A DNA stretch of 64,000 bases from Rhodococcus sp. PAMC28707 (lineage in GTDB: Bacteria > Actinomycetota > Actinomycetes > Mycobacteriales > Mycobacteriaceae), in contig NZ_CP039253.1 in NCBI RefSeq assembly GCF_004795915.1, positions 3,038,001 through 3,102,000 on the forward strand. Reading direction: 5' to 3'. Below the pieces are notes generated by a model. That model was not told where the DNA came from and searched no databases. It saw only the letters and a program-made list of their open reading frames with translations. Numbering within the stretch: the first letter of the stretch is position 1; every line of letters starts with the position of its first letter. The position numbers and the translations under genes were made by a program. Shown in pieces: positions 41,369 to 51,313 of the stretch.

Positions 41369-42262
41369 TTAGAAGTAGCGGGGGAACGGCGACCAGTCGG
41401 GATCGCGCTTCTCGAGGAACGAGTCGCGGCCTTCGACGGCTTCATCGGTCATGTACGCCAACCGTGTCGCCTCTCCCGCGAACAATTGCTGACCGACGAG
41501 GCCGTCGTCCTGCAGGTTGAACGCATATTTGAGCATCCGCTGCGCCTGTGGCGACTTGGCGTTGATCTTCGCGGCCCACTCGATGGCCACGTTCTCGAGT
41601 TCGTCATGATCGACGACGCGATTGACGGCACCCATGCGATGCATGTCCTCGGCCGTGTAGGTGTCGCCGAGGAAGAAGATCTCGCGAGCGAACTTCTGTC
41701 CCACCATCTTGGCGAGGTACGCGCTGCCGTAACCGCCGTCGAAGCTGCCGACGTCGGCATCGGTTTGCTTGAACCGGGCGTGCTCACGGCTGGCGAGGGT
41801 CAGGTCACATACGACGTGCAAGCTGTGGCCACCGCCCGCTGCCCAGCCGTTGACGAGGCAGATGACGACCTTCGGCATGAAGCGGATCAGCCGCTGCACT
41901 TCGAGGATGTGTAGTCGGCCTGCGCGTGCTCGGTCCACCGTCTCGGCAGTCTCGCCGTCGGCGTACTGATAACCGCTTCTACCTCGAATTCGCTGGTCAC
42001 CGCCGGAACAGAACGACCACACGCCGTCCTTCGAGCTCGGTCCGTTGCCGGTCAGCAACACTGTGCCGACGTCGGAGCTCATCCGAGCATGCTCGAGTGC
42101 GCGGTACAGCTCGTCGACGGTGTGGGGACGGAATGCGTTCCTGATGTCGGGTCGATCGAACGCGACACGAACCGTGTCGTCATGTACGTGACGGTGATAG
42201 GTGATATCGGTGAGGTTTTCGAAGCCGGGAACGGTTTGCCACAGAGAAGGAGTGAAGGTCAC
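41369..42262 (-). CDS. menB: 1,4-dihydroxy-2-naphthoyl-CoA synthase
   Basis: MenB closes the second ring of the naphthoquinone from o-succinylbenzoyl-CoA. The crotonase-fold blocks RNAFRPHTVDELYRALEHARM, FCSGGDQRIRGRSGYQYA, VNGWAAGGGHSLHVVCDLTLA and TDADVGSFDGGYGSAY are close to mycobacterial MenB, and the C-terminus ends SPFPRYF as usual. GTG 42262 gives 297 residues and the normal N-terminus (VTF...LWQTVPGF); GTG 42283 is an alternative. Neither has a clear Shine-Dalgarno. It is divergent from the thioesterase gene. Confidence 0.96.
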   Translation of the reverse strand: MTFTPSLWQTVPGFENLTDITYHRHVHDDTVRVAFDRPDIRNAFRPHTVDELYRALEHARMSSDVGTVLLTGNGPSSKDGVWSFCSGGDQRIRGRSGYQYADGETAETVDRARAGRLHILEVQRLIRFMPKVVICLVNGWAAGGGHSLHVVCDLTLASREHARFKQTDADVGSFDGGYGSAYLAKMVGQKFAREIFFLGDTYTAEDMHRMGAVNRVVDHDELENVAIEWAAKINAKSPQAQRMLKYAFNLQDDGLVGQQLFAGEATRLAYMTDEAVEGRDSFLEKRDPDWSPFPRYF

Positions 42263-42334
42263 CTGGTCACGATAGAGCGCCACGATCGGTACGTCGCGAA
42301 TACCCGGTTCCTGACTACGGGTTACGGTGCTGGA

Positions 42335-42964
42335 ATGAGCGAACAGGCAGGCCAGGACCAGTACGAGCGCCACGGCGGGTTTCCGAAGTACCGACAAGCC
42401 GACGTCGGGCCTGAATACGGCAGGCTCGTGGAGGGGCTGCGAACGCTTCAGGATCTGGCGGTGAGCGCGGCGCCGACACCGGAGGCGACTGTCGAGGCCG
42501 CCGAACGGGTCGAAGCATTGATCGATCTGCTGACCCCGTTCCAGGTGCCGGAGGGACAGGCGCCCGCCGGCCGTGTGATGACCCTTCCCGGTCGCGGCTC
42601 GCTACTGATGCTGCCGTGGACCATCGAGAAGTTCGACGTCGAAGGAGTCCGTAGCCGTGGCGTGTTCCGCCGCTATCACCTCGGTGGAAACGGTGCTGCG
42701 CACGGCGGCACGCTTCCGTTGCTGTTCGACGACATGTTGGGGATGATTCAGCATGCCTACGGCAGGCCGATCAGCCGGACCGCATTCCTGCACGTCAATT
42801 ACCGCAAGATCACTCCACTGGACACCGAACTCGTCGTCGAGGGCAGTGTCGAGCGCGTCGAAGGCCGCAAGACGTTCATCAACGCCGTACTACGCGATCT
42901 GGAGGGTAACGTTCTCGCCGACTGCAATGCGCTGATGCTGCAGCTTCTGGAGGGCCAGCAGTGA
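42335..42964 (+). CDS. Hotdog-fold thioesterase (PaaI type), candidate DHNA-CoA thioesterase
   Basis: The 209-residue protein has a C-terminal hotdog domain (about 95-205). The catalytic region is HLGGNGAAHGGTLPLLFDDMLG, with the FDD/HGG arrangement of PaaI-like thioesterases. LHVNYRKITPLDTELVVEG follows. It overlaps menC as GTGA and is divergent from menB. DHNA-CoA, the MenB product, needs a thioesterase before MenA, so this gene is a natural candidate; that assignment is inference from context. Confidence 0.85.
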   Translation: MSEQAGQDQYERHGGFPKYRQADVGPEYGRLVEGLRTLQDLAVSAAPTPEATVEAAERVEALIDLLTPFQVPEGQAPAGRVMTLPGRGSLLMLPWTIEKFDVEGVRSRGVFRRYHLGGNGAAHGGTLPLLFDDMLGMIQHAYGRPISRTAFLHVNYRKITPLDTELVVEGSVERVEGRKTFINAVLRDLEGNVLADCNALMLQLLEGQQ

Positions 42965-43944
42965 ACCCACCTTCCGTCGAGGAGTTTCTCGATGGATCCC
43001 ACGTCCTCTCCATTCCGTTGCACACCAAGTTTCGCGGCATCACCACCCGCGAGGTCATGCTGGTCCGAGGACCTGCAGGGTGGGGTGAATTCTCGCCGTT
43101 CGTCGAGTACGACGACCAGGAATCCTCCGCGTGGCTGCGCTCTGCCATCGAAGCGGCCTGGGAGGGGCCGCCTGCGGCGTACCGCGAGCGGGTTCGCGTC
43201 AACGCGACGGTGCCCGCAGTGTCCGCGGCCGAGGTGCCGGCAATTCTCGATCGGTTCCCCGGCGTCGACACCGCGAAAGTGAAGGTAGCCGAAAAGGGTC
43301 AGAGCGTCGCCGACGACGTCGAACGTGTGCGTGCCGTGCGCGCACTCGTGCCGCGGGTACGCGTCGACGCGAACGGAGGCTGGACCGTCGATCGAGCCGT
43401 GGAGGTCCTGTCGACGTTGCTCGACGACGGCGAACTCGAATACGCCGAACAGCCGTGTGCGACGGTGCCCGAACTCGTCGAAGTTCGCCGACGTCTACCG
43501 GGCCTTCGGATCGCAGCTGACGAAAGCATCAGGCGTGCGGAGGACCCACTGCGAGTCGTTCGAGCTGGGGGAGCCGATGTCGCCGTACTCAAAGTAGCGC
43601 CGCTCGGCGGGATGCGCGCGTTGCTGGAACTGGCAGGCGAACTGGGCGAATACGGGGTTCCCGTGGTGGTCTCGAGCGCCTTGGACTCCGCTGTCGGTAT
43701 GGCATCCGGCCTTGCTGCCGCGGCGGCCATTCCGAAACTCGAGTTCGCCTGCGGCCTCGGCACCGGAAGTCTGTTCGAATCCGATGTCGTTGCCCTGCAG
43801 GAACTTCTGGACGGCTCTTTGCGCGCCGAGCCTGTCGAGCCCGACCCGGAGCGGTTGACGGCGCTGGCGGCACCGGAGGATCGGGCGCTGTGGTGGCGTG
43901 AGCGGGTGCGTCGGTGTTGGGCGGGAGCGCAGGGAGTGATCTGA
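42961..43944 (+). CDS. menC: o-Succinylbenzoate synthase
   Basis: The enolase-superfamily dehydratase of the menaquinone pathway has 327 residues. Catalytic lysine block TAKVKVAEKG, metal ligands in RVDANGG, EYAEQP and AADESIR, and the second lysine in VAVLKVAPLGG are all present in order. The start overlaps the thioesterase (GTGA). An imperfect hairpin (43977-43990) follows the stop but lacks a T-run. Confidence 0.95.
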   Translation: MNPPSVEEFLDGSHVLSIPLHTKFRGITTREVMLVRGPAGWGEFSPFVEYDDQESSAWLRSAIEAAWEGPPAAYRERVRVNATVPAVSAAEVPAILDRFPGVDTAKVKVAEKGQSVADDVERVRAVRALVPRVRVDANGGWTVDRAVEVLSTLLDDGELEYAEQPCATVPELVEVRRRLPGLRIAADESIRRAEDPLRVVRAGGADVAVLKVAPLGGMRALLELAGELGEYGVPVVVSSALDSAVGMASGLAAAAAIPKLEFACGLGTGSLFESDVVALQELLDGSLRAEPVEPDPERLTALAAPEDRALWWRERVRRCWAGAQGVI

Positions 43945-44064
43945 GAGTGACCAGGAAGTGACTAGGGAATCGGGAGCTCCGCCTGCGGAGTGCCCTGGAA
44001 ACAATCCTGAGGTACTCTTTCCCACGTCGTTCGCCGAACGTGAAGATCTGGGAGGAATTTCGAA

Positions 44065-44511
44065 GTGGTTGCTGCACTGAAGGAATCGTTGCTCGACGAG
44101 TCCAAGCGTGATGTTCTGTTGCGTGATGTCTTGGCTTTGATCGACGCGGAGGTGTCGGACAAGAAGGGCGCGAGCGGCTTGGCCGTCAAGGCCGGTTACG
44201 GGGCGGTCAAGAAGGTCGGCCCGTCGTACATCGAGCGGGCCGTCGAACAGCTGTGGCCGGAGTTCGTGGACAAGTTGGAGCCGCTGTGGCAGTCGTACAA
44301 TTCTGCTCCGGTGGGGTCGTTCTCGGACTATCTCGTCGCTAACTCCGATCAGGCATCCGACGCGCTGCTGGCGGTCACGGACGAGCGGATCGATGAGACG
44401 GACAAGAGCGTGGTGAAGAAGTTCTACGGGAGCCTTCGTGGCTCGGCGAAGAAGAACGTTGCCGAGGCGTTGCCGCGCGTCGGTGACCTGGTCACCAAGT
44501 ACGCAGGCTAG
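44065..44511 (+). CDS. DUF6918-like protein of unknown function
   Basis: The 148-residue soluble, helical protein is rich in Lys, Asp, Leu and Val. Features are LLRDVLALIDAEVSDKKG near the N-terminus and SAKKNVAEALPRVGDLVTKYA at the end. It agrees with the actinobacterial DUF6918 family. The start is GTG 44065 with a strong GGGAGGA about 8 bases upstream, suggesting good expression. A strong hairpin follows. Confidence 0.75.
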   Translation: MVAALKESLLDESKRDVLLRDVLALIDAEVSDKKGASGLAVKAGYGAVKKVGPSYIERAVEQLWPEFVDKLEPLWQSYNSAPVGSFSDYLVANSDQASDALLAVTDERIDETDKSVVKKFYGSLRGSAKKNVAEALPRVGDLVTKYAG

Positions 44512-44525
44512 GCGACTTCGTTTCG

Positions 44526-44565
44526 GGTGAAGGGGATACGTTCGCATTGTTGTATCCCCTTCACC
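44526..44565. terminator. Bidirectional hairpin between convergent genes
   Basis: GGTGAAGGGGATAC (44526-44539) pairs perfectly with GTATCCCCTTCACC (44552-44565) across a 12-base loop. The right arm contains the TGA of the DUF2252 gene. There is no long T-tract, but the 14-bp stem between convergent genes makes termination likely. Confidence 0.7.
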
Positions 44566-45979
44566 TGGTTGCGAGGCGACCGTTCTTGATCGCCTGCAGT
44601 AGCAGCGCATGATCAGCCTCGGTCTGATCGGCGTACAGCCGCGCGAATCTGGAAAGCGCCACATCGAGAACGTCGGATTTACCCACGTAGCCGGCGATCA
44701 TCGAGGCCCCGCTGGTTCGGGCGTGACCTTTCGCCAGCAGTCTGCCGACAACACCCGCGTAGTCGACGAGCGCAGGGGCGTCGATCGAGGACAGGTCGAT
44801 GGTGCCCTTCATATTGCGGAACTGTCGGACGTAGTACTGGCGCCCGTCGATGGTCGTCCACCCCAGCAGTGGATCGCTCACGGTCTGCAGATCCTGCTGG
44901 TACTCCACGACGCGTTGGCCCTGATGTGCGTGCCACGCGGACTCACCGTGAACATAGGGGGCCAGGACCGAGCGTCGTGCCTGCTTGAGTTGGAGGAACA
45001 CGACGTCGTCGGGACTGCTGCCTTCCAGGAGCGCCACGTAGGCGCGTAGGCCGACACTGCCGACACCGACGACGCGGTGCGCTACGTCGATCAACGTGTA
45101 GCCACCGAGCACGCGGCGCCAGTGCGGGGACAAGGTGGCCAGGTACTCGTCGAGTCCTTGGGCGAGAAGTTCTTCGTCACGGGCCGGGATGCGTGTGGTG
45201 ATCGGCGGTTCCTCGACCAGGCGGCGCTGCCCCTCGTGTTCGACGGTGAATCTGGGGAGCGCACGGTCGCTGGTACTTCGCCGAGCCTTCTTCGATGCCC
45301 GTTTGATTTCCTTGCGCAACGACCCTTCGGTGACGTCTGCCTCCAGTTTCTCGGCGGTCAGGCGTTGGAAGGACCGCGACATCAGTGGTTCGTCGGCCAG
45401 TCTCGACACTTCGAGTCGGTAGGAGCGGACGCAGGCAGCTACCGCTTCCTCGCATTGGGATTCGCTGCGGCCGTTCTGCCGCCCTGCCACCCAGATGCTC
45501 GCGGCGAGGCGTCGTAGATCCCATTCCCAACCGCCCGGGTGTGCCTCGTCGAAATCGTTGAGATCGATCACCAGGTCGCGTTCGGGGGAAGCATAGAACC
45601 CGAAATTGCCCAGGTGCGAGTCCCCGCTGATGATCGGCGTGATTCCCGTGGACGGCAACAGTGCGACGTCTCGTGCCATGACGATCGCAGTCCCGCGGAG
45701 GAACCCGTACGGAGACTCGGCCATCCGCTCGACGCGCACCGGTATCAGCCAGTCGATGCGACCGGCGTGCGAGAACTCGATCTGCCGGATCGGATCCGGT
45801 CGGTCGGGGGGCGCGGTCCAGTCGCCCATCGATTCGCGGGAGACCTTCTCGCGCAGGCTTCGACCGAGCTCGTATCGCTCGGCCCTCGGCGTCGGACGAA
45901 CCCTCAACGTCGCAAAAGACCGTTTGTCGTCCTCGCCGATACCGGCGACGACGGCGTGGCCATGGGGAGCGTTGGGCAT
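44561..45979 (-). CDS. DUF2252 protein
   Basis: The 472-residue member of DUF2252 is a family with a distant protein-kinase/phosphotransferase-like fold. Characteristic blocks are FLRGTAIVMARD, GDSHLGNFGFYASPERDLVIDLNDFDEA (the HLGN and DFDEA pairs resemble the catalytic and metal-binding loops of aminoglycoside-kinase folds), and YYVRQFRNMKGTIDL. No reaction is established to my knowledge. It lies in an insertion between menC and menD. Confidence 0.88.
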   Translation of the reverse strand: MPNAPHGHAVVAGIGEDDKRSFATLRVRPTPRAERYELGRSLREKVSRESMGDWTAPPDRPDPIRQIEFSHAGRIDWLIPVRVERMAESPYGFLRGTAIVMARDVALLPSTGITPIISGDSHLGNFGFYASPERDLVIDLNDFDEAHPGGWEWDLRRLAASIWVAGRQNGRSESQCEEAVAACVRSYRLEVSRLADEPLMSRSFQRLTAEKLEADVTEGSLRKEIKRASKKARRSTSDRALPRFTVEHEGQRRLVEEPPITTRIPARDEELLAQGLDEYLATLSPHWRRVLGGYTLIDVAHRVVGVGSVGLRAYVALLEGSSPDDVVFLQLKQARRSVLAPYVHGESAWHAHQGQRVVEYQQDLQTVSDPLLGWTTIDGRQYYVRQFRNMKGTIDLSSIDAPALVDYAGVVGRLLAKGHARTSGASMIAGYVGKSDVLDVALSRFARLYADQTEADHALLLQAIKNGRLATR

Positions 45980-46040
45980 AGGTGAACTCTAGGACCTGGC
46001 TGTCTCGAAGTTGGGTCAGGTCGTGCAGCGGGCGGCGGCG

Positions 46041-46634
46041 TCAGGGGCGCGTGGGGCGATCGAGCGAGCGAACCCGAGGTGGGAGCCCCCATTCGGTTCT
46101 GCCGAGCCTGCTCAGTGGGGCGATGTCGGCGAACGACGGTAGGCCGTCTTCGGCGAGAAATTCGGGGCGAACGGCGACTGCGACGACGTTGCCCATGACG
46201 ACGAAGGAGTCACCGACTTCGATGATCCGATGCAGGGTCGCCTCGATGGCTATCGGTGATTCGGCGACGCGCGGGGGCGAGACTTTCTCGCTTGGCTCGT
46301 GCGAGATGCCGAGTTCGTCCAGTTCACTGACGCCGTGTTCGTAGTCGGCGGACGACGCATTCACCTGTTCCATGAGCGGTTCGGTTGCGAGATTGATCAC
46401 GAACTCGCCCGTAGCCTCGATGTTCCGCAGGCTGTCTTTTCGGCCTACCGAGGTGAATTGCACCACCGGCGGGTTGGCCGAGGACACCGAAAAGAAGCTG
46501 TAGGGAGCGAGGTTCGCCACGCCTTCCGACGACAGTGTCGACACCCAGGCGATGGGTCGCGGCACGACCGAGGCGGTGAGTACGCGATAGAAGCCGCTCG
46601 GGGGCATTTCGGACGGATGGAAGACGGTGCGCAT
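46041..46634 (-). CDS. Flavin reductase domain (FMN-binding split barrel) protein
   Basis: The 197-residue split-barrel flavoprotein has [32 protein letters not shown], the FMN phosphate loop typical of the flavin-reductase-like family, then [11 protein letters not shown]. It may reduce free flavin or a small substrate with NAD(P)H. A flavin monooxygenase (HsaA-like) encoded 18 kb away lacks a nearby reductase, but no direct link is shown. Confidence 0.85.
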   Translation of the reverse strand: MRTVFHPSEMPPSGFYRVLTASVVPRPIAWVSTLSSEGVANLAPYSFFSVSSANPPVVQFTSVGRKDSLRNIEATGEFVINLATEPLMEQVNASSADYEHGVSELDELGISHEPSEKVSPPRVAESPIAIEATLHRIIEVGDSFVVMGNVVAVAVRPEFLAEDGLPSFADIAPLSRLGRTEWGLPPRVRSLDRPTRP

Positions 46635-46753
46635 CGGTTCATCGTGTCAAAGAACTTCGGCGCAGACGGCATCGGTTGTTCGAAAGACCGGCCTGGGATT
46701 CGAAGACTGGGCCGAATACGCCGCGCCGCGTCGAATCTGACAACCTTGGAGAT

Positions 46754-48364
46754 GTGAATCCGTCCAGTGCTCAGGCCACCGCCGTCGTCGACGAGCTGGT
46801 TCGGGGTGGTGTTCGTGAGGTCGTGCTGTGCCCGGGCTCGCGTAATGCTCCGCTCGCGTTCGCGCTACAGGAAGCCGACGCTGCAGGCGTGCTGCGGCTG
46901 CACATGCGGATCGACGAGAGAACCGCGGGATTCCTTGCGATCGGGTTGATTTTGGGCGGGGGGCGTCCTGTTCCGGTGGTCATGACGTCCGGAACCGCTG
47001 TCGCCAATCTGGGGCCAGCCGTTCTCGAAGCGAACTATGCGCGGATGCCGCTGATCGTGCTGAGTGCGAACCGGCCCTACGAGATGCTCGGCACCGGCGC
47101 GAATCAGACCATCGAGCAGTTGGGGCTTTTCGGCAGCCAGGTGCGAGCGACTGTCAGCCTGGGTCTGGCGGAGGATGGGTCCGGACAGAACAGTCAGTGG
47201 CGCAGCGCGGTGTGCCGGGTGCTGGCGGCGGCGCGTGGAACTCGATCGGGCAATGCCGGTCCGGTGCATTTCGACATTCCGCTGCGGGAACCTTTGGTGC
47301 CCGATATCGGCGACCGTGAGCCCGCTGCTCTCGGACGGCCCGACGGGACAGCCTGGACGACGACCCAGCAGGCGACCCTCGACGTGCCGGTCGACATCGA
47401 TCTCACCGTGGACACGATCGTCGTCTCCGGTCACGGTGCGGCCCTACGGCCCGAACTGGCGGGCCTGCCGACGGTCGCGGAACCGACGGCGCCGTTGCAT
47501 GGCGTCCCTCTGCATCCGATGGCTCTGTCGCAGCTGAAGCCGCGTCAGGTGATCATCACCGGGCGTCCGACACTGCATCGGACCGTCTCGAAAGTGCTGG
47601 CCGATCCGGCTGTCGACGTCTTCGCTTTGACGACGGGTCCGCGGTGGCCCGACGTGTCCGGCAACGTCCTTGCCACCGGCACCCGCGCGCTCGTGTCGGG
47701 GACGCCGAGGGCAGCCTGGTTGGAGCGGTGCGCGACGCTGTCCGAGAAGGCGGACCACGCCGTCCGCGATCAGCTCGATGCGCATCCCAAGCCGACGGGA
47801 CTCCACGTCGCGGCAACGGTGATGTCCTCGCTGCGCGTCGGCGATCGGTTGCTGTTGGGAGCTTCGAACCCGGTTCGCGACGCGGCCTTGGTGAGTTATC
47901 CGAGCGAAGGTATTTCCGTGTTGTCCAACCGTGGGGTCGCGGGAATCGACGGCACCGTCTCGACGGCCGTCGGTGCGGCGCTGGCAGGTGGGGGTCGCAC
48001 GATTGCTCTTCTCGGCGACCTGACGTTTCTTCACGACGCCTCGGGCCTGCTCATCGGTACGGGGGAGCCGCGGCCGAGTGATCTGACGATCGTCGTCGCC
48101 AACGACGACGGCGGTGGCATTTTCGAACTTCTCGAGCAGGGGGATCCGCAGTACGCCGGTGCGTTCGAGCGAGTGTTCGGAACTCCTCACGGCATGGATC
48201 TGGCGGCGTTGTGTGCGGCGTACCGCATCCCGCATCTCAGTGTCGACACGGCGGAGCTCGCCGTTCTGCTGGAGGGCAATGCCGATGGCATACGCGTCCT
48301 CGAGGTCACCACCGAGCGGTCGGGGCTACGGGAGTTGCACGCAGGGATTCGTGCACGCCTCTAG
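46754..48364 (+). CDS. menD: SEPHCHC synthase (MenD)
   Basis: MenD adds 2-oxoglutarate to isochorismate using thiamine diphosphate, the first committed menaquinone step. The 536-residue protein has the ThDP glutamate region [34 protein letters not shown] and the Mg/ThDP motif starting [10 protein letters not shown] and ending [14 protein letters not shown] 46754 has GGAG just upstream and matches the usual N-terminus; the frame is open further upstream. The stop overlaps the convergent DUF2505 stop. Confidence 0.95.
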   Translation: MNPSSAQATAVVDELVRGGVREVVLCPGSRNAPLAFALQEADAAGVLRLHMRIDERTAGFLAIGLILGGGRPVPVVMTSGTAVANLGPAVLEANYARMPLIVLSANRPYEMLGTGANQTIEQLGLFGSQVRATVSLGLAEDGSGQNSQWRSAVCRVLAAARGTRSGNAGPVHFDIPLREPLVPDIGDREPAALGRPDGTAWTTTQQATLDVPVDIDLTVDTIVVSGHGAALRPELAGLPTVAEPTAPLHGVPLHPMALSQLKPRQVIITGRPTLHRTVSKVLADPAVDVFALTTGPRWPDVSGNVLATGTRALVSGTPRAAWLERCATLSEKADHAVRDQLDAHPKPTGLHVAATVMSSLRVGDRLLLGASNPVRDAALVSYPSEGISVLSNRGVAGIDGTVSTAVGAALAGGGRTIALLGDLTFLHDASGLLIGTGEPRPSDLTIVVANDDGGGIFELLEQGDPQYAGAFERVFGTPHGMDLAALCAAYRIPHLSVDTAELAVLLEGNADGIRVLEVTTERSGLRELHAGIRARL

Positions 48365-48879
48365 GGAGCGTCGTTCGTATCTTTTTGTGCGGCAACCCAA
48401 TCGATGGTTTCCTGGGTTTCGGTGTCGATGATGTCCTTGATCATGTCGTTGACGAGTGACTCGATCTTGCCGCCGATGAGTGGAATCTTGACCGTCGAGC
48501 TTCCCTTGACAGTCAGTTTCGCCCCGGTGCCTGCAGGCCGTAGAGCAAACGTGCCTGCGACCTTGGCTGGGAGCGAGGACGATCCGCCCGTCAAGGTGCC
48601 GTCCGCGTGGTCGCCCTGCAGCGGACCCCAACGGTCGGACCGGGTGATCAGCAGGGTGCCCTTGATGACTTTCTTGACCAATGCAGGCAGTTCGGTCACG
48701 CCGACTTCTTCCGAGATGTCCACCGTCAGACCGCCGTCCTCGTGACTGGTCAGCCGGTATCCCTCGGTCTTCTCGGCCTTGGCGAACCTGGCCATCCACT
48801 GCTCCTCGCTGGTCAGTGCCTGGTAGACCTGTGCGGGAGTGTGCTCGGAGGAAATGGTGAACTCGAAGTCGCGGGACAT
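48361..48879 (-). CDS. DUF2505 / START-like (SRPBCC) protein
   Basis: The 172-residue protein begins [31 protein letters not shown], a helix-grip START-like opening. It continues with strands to [19 protein letters not shown], the late helix of DUF2505. It probably binds a hydrophobic ligand; function and ligand are unknown. It is divergent from the next membrane-protein gene with overlapping upstream regions. Confidence 0.82.
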   Translation of the reverse strand: MSRDFEFTISSEHTPAQVYQALTSEEQWMARFAKAEKTEGYRLTSHEDGGLTVDISEEVGVTELPALVKKVIKGTLLITRSDRWGPLQGDHADGTLTGGSSSLPAKVAGTFALRPAGTGAKLTVKGSSTVKIPLIGGKIESLVNDMIKDIIDTETQETIDWVAAQKDTNDAP

Positions 48880-48943
48880 GTCAGCAGAGGCTACCGTCAG
48901 GCGCCCACCTGTGCGCCGAACTCGGGAAGTAACCTCTATCGAC

Positions 48944-49387
48944 GTGGACGCCCCCGACAGTGCCGACGGACCGAACAAGGGGTTGGCTCGTACGAGGATG
49001 TCGGTTCTCATCGCCGCAATCGGAATTTCGGTGTTGGCGTTTCTTCTGGTCGTAGCGGCGTGGCAGAACGATCGAACGATCACCTCCGACGAGGGAACCG
49101 CGACGGCCGAGGTCCTCTCAGCAGGCAGACTTCGCTCTGCGGTCAGCTTCATCACCCCCGACGGGGTTACCCACAATCCGCAACTGGGTGTGCTCTATCC
49201 GACCAATCTGATAGCCGGACAACGAATCGACGTCGAATACAACAAGGCCGACCCCGATCTTGTGCGCGTATCCGGTCGCGATGCGAGCGTGGCGATCATC
49301 CCGGCCGCGTCCGTCATCGTCGTGACCTGGCTGATTGCCGGTCCGGTACAACTGATCCTTCGTAGGCGTGAGCAAGCCCATCGGTAA
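48944..49387 (+). CDS. Two-helix membrane protein with DUF3592-like loop
   Basis: The protein has about 147 residues: a first helix (SVLIAAIGISVLAFLLVVAAW), an extracytoplasmic beta-rich loop (TATAEVLSAGRLRSAVSFITPDG, LIAGQRIDVEYNKADPDLV) of DUF3592 type, and a second helix near the end. It corresponds in position to Rv0556, between menD and mgtA. GTG 48944 is used; ATG 48878 is possible but overlaps the divergent gene's start. Confidence 0.75.
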   Translation: MDAPDSADGPNKGLARTRMSVLIAAIGISVLAFLLVVAAWQNDRTITSDEGTATAEVLSAGRLRSAVSFITPDGVTHNPQLGVLYPTNLIAGQRIDVEYNKADPDLVRVSGRDASVAIIPAASVIVVTWLIAGPVQLILRRREQAHR

Positions 49388-49462
49388 CCGTTCGGACGAA
49401 CTTCGCTCGCCCGTAACGTCTACGCTCCCTGACAGTCGAAGACACTCCCCACACTGAGGATC

Positions 49463-50599
49463 GTGCGAGTAGCCATCGTTGCGGAATCGTTCCTACCCAA
49501 CATGAACGGCGTCACCAACTCGGTACTCAGAGTGCTCGAGCATCTCGAACGAAACGGCCACGACGCCATGGTCATTGCGCCGGACAACCCGTCGGGCAGC
49601 CCCCGGGCAGCCACCCTGCACGGGCGAATCCCGGTCCACCGGGCGCCGGCCGTCATGGTGCCCAGGGTGAGCTCGCTCCCCGTCGGGGTGCCGGGGCCTT
49701 CCCTGACGGCGGCTCTGCGCGGGTTCGGCCCCGACATCGTGCATCTCGCGTCGCCGTTCGTCCTCGGCGCGGGCGGGATGGCGGCCGCCAAACGGCTCGG
49801 AGTTCCCTCGGTCGCGGTCTACCAGACCGATGTGGCAGGGTTCGCCGAAAGCTACGGGCTCGGCCTGACGTCGAAAGCTGTGTGGCGGTGGACGCGTCGG
49901 GTTCACCGCGGTGCGGCGCGGACGCTTGCGCCGTCCTCGTCCGCGGTCCAGGCTTTGGAGCAACACGGCGTTCCGCGGGTGTATCGATGGGCCCGAGGCG
50001 TCGACGCTGTCCGATTCGCGCCGTCCGCCCGCCGAGAATCATTGCGCAGACAATGGGCACCGAGCGGCAAGCTCATCGTCGGGTTCGTCGGACGGCTTGC
50101 ACCCGAAAAGCACCTCGAGCGGCTCGCCTCGCTGAGCGAGTCCGCCCAACTCGTGATCGTCGGTGACGGTCCGGAGCGGGGTGCGCTGGCGAAGCTGATG
50201 CCGTCGGCGATCTTCACCGGGCAGCTCGGTGGCGAAGAGCTCGCCCAGGCGTTCGCGAGCTTCGACATCTTCGTTCACCCCGGCGAACACGAGACGTTCT
50301 GCCAGGCCGTCCAGGAAGCCCTCGCCAGTGGAATTCCCGTCATCGGACCCGACGCAGGTGGACCACGAGACCTGATCACGCACTGCCGCAACGGATATCT
50401 GCTGCCGGTGGACCGATTCGCGGAACTCCTCCCCAGCGCGGTGTCGGCACTCGCGTCGCCGAAGGTGCGAGCCCGGTTCGGTGAGGCAGCGCGGAGGTCC
50501 GTGCTGCACCGTACCTGGCCCGTGATCTGCGAAGAACTTCTCGAGCACTACTACGAGGTCCTCGGTTGGGAAAACCGCGCCGCGCTCCGAACGGCGTGA
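49463..50599 (+). CDS. mgtA: GDP-mannose-dependent alpha-mannosyltransferase (MgtA/PimC-like)
   Basis: The 378-residue GT-B glycosyltransferase (GT4) has the N-terminal [12 protein letters not shown] acceptor loop, a central [16 protein letters not shown] nucleotide-sugar phosphate region, and the GT4 E-x7-E motif in [19 protein letters not shown]. It resembles M. tuberculosis Rv0557, which adds mannose in glycolipid or lipoarabinomannan-related synthesis. It starts with GTG 49463 and sits 17 bp before menG. Confidence 0.88.
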   Translation: MRVAIVAESFLPNMNGVTNSVLRVLEHLERNGHDAMVIAPDNPSGSPRAATLHGRIPVHRAPAVMVPRVSSLPVGVPGPSLTAALRGFGPDIVHLASPFVLGAGGMAAAKRLGVPSVAVYQTDVAGFAESYGLGLTSKAVWRWTRRVHRGAARTLAPSSSAVQALEQHGVPRVYRWARGVDAVRFAPSARRESLRRQWAPSGKLIVGFVGRLAPEKHLERLASLSESAQLVIVGDGPERGALAKLMPSAIFTGQLGGEELAQAFASFDIFVHPGEHETFCQAVQEALASGIPVIGPDAGGPRDLITHCRNGYLLPVDRFAELLPSAVSALASPKVRARFGEAARRSVLHRTWPVICEELLEHYYEVLGWENRAALRTA

Positions 50600-50615
50600 C
50601 CCGTAAGCTCGAGAC

Positions 50616-51308
50616 GTGCCTACAAGTTCGCGTGCAACGCTCGACAAGGACCCACACGAGGTCGCATCGATGTTCGACGGCGTCGCCCGTCGCTACGACA
50701 TCACCAACACCGTGCTGTCCTTCGGCCAGGACCGCAGCTGGCGGAAGGCCACGCGCGCCGCGCTGAATCTGAAAGCGGGCGAGAAAGTTCTCGATCTCGC
50801 CGCCGGGACCGGGGTGTCGACGGTAGAACTCGCTCGCAGTGGTGCGTGGTGCGTTGCCACCGACTTCTCGAAGGGGATGCTGCAGGCAGGTTCCGGTCGC
50901 CCCGTCCCGATGGTGGCGGGTGACGCGATGCACCTGCCGTACGCCGATGCGAGCTTCGACGCCGCAACTATTTCCTTCGGGCTGCGCAACGTCTCGGATT
51001 TCGAGGCCGGACTACGTGAGATCGCCCGCGTCACCAAGCCAGGCGGAAGGCTGGTCGTCTGCGAATTCTCGACGCCGGTCTTTCGGCCGTTCCGCACGGT
51101 CTACATGGAATACCTGATGAAAGCGCTTCCCGCAGTCGCTCGTGCGGTTTCGAGCAACCCTGACGCGTATGTGTACCTGGCCGAGTCGATTCGGGCATGG
51201 CCCACGCAGGATGAACTCGCGACGCGCATCGCCGACAGCGGTTGGTCGGACGTGCAGTGGCGGAACCTGACCGGTGGGGTCGTGGCTCTGCACCGTGCCG
51301 TTCGCTGA
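50616..51308 (+). CDS. menG: Demethylmenaquinone methyltransferase
   Basis: This SAM-dependent C-methyltransferase performs the final step to menaquinone. The 230-residue protein has the UbiE/MenG signatures [31 protein letters not shown] (motif I), [24 protein letters not shown] and CEFSTP. The start is GTG 50616. Convergent with menJ, stops 5 bases apart. Confidence 0.95.
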   Translation: MPTSSRATLDKDPHEVASMFDGVARRYDITNTVLSFGQDRSWRKATRAALNLKAGEKVLDLAAGTGVSTVELARSGAWCVATDFSKGMLQAGSGRPVPMVAGDAMHLPYADASFDAATISFGLRNVSDFEAGLREIARVTKPGGRLVVCEFSTPVFRPFRTVYMEYLMKALPAVARAVSSNPDAYVYLAESIRAWPTQDELATRIADSGWSDVQWRNLTGGVVALHRAVR

Positions 51309-51313
51309 TCACC

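Noticed and set aside
40120-41445. 441-residue frame overlapping the GGDEF gene on the same strand in another phase
   Set aside because: Arg-rich shadow frame; the GGDEF frame carries all motifs.
43977-43990. Hairpin after menC as a terminator
   Set aside because: The stem is only 6 bp and no T-tract follows. It may be chance in GC-rich DNA.
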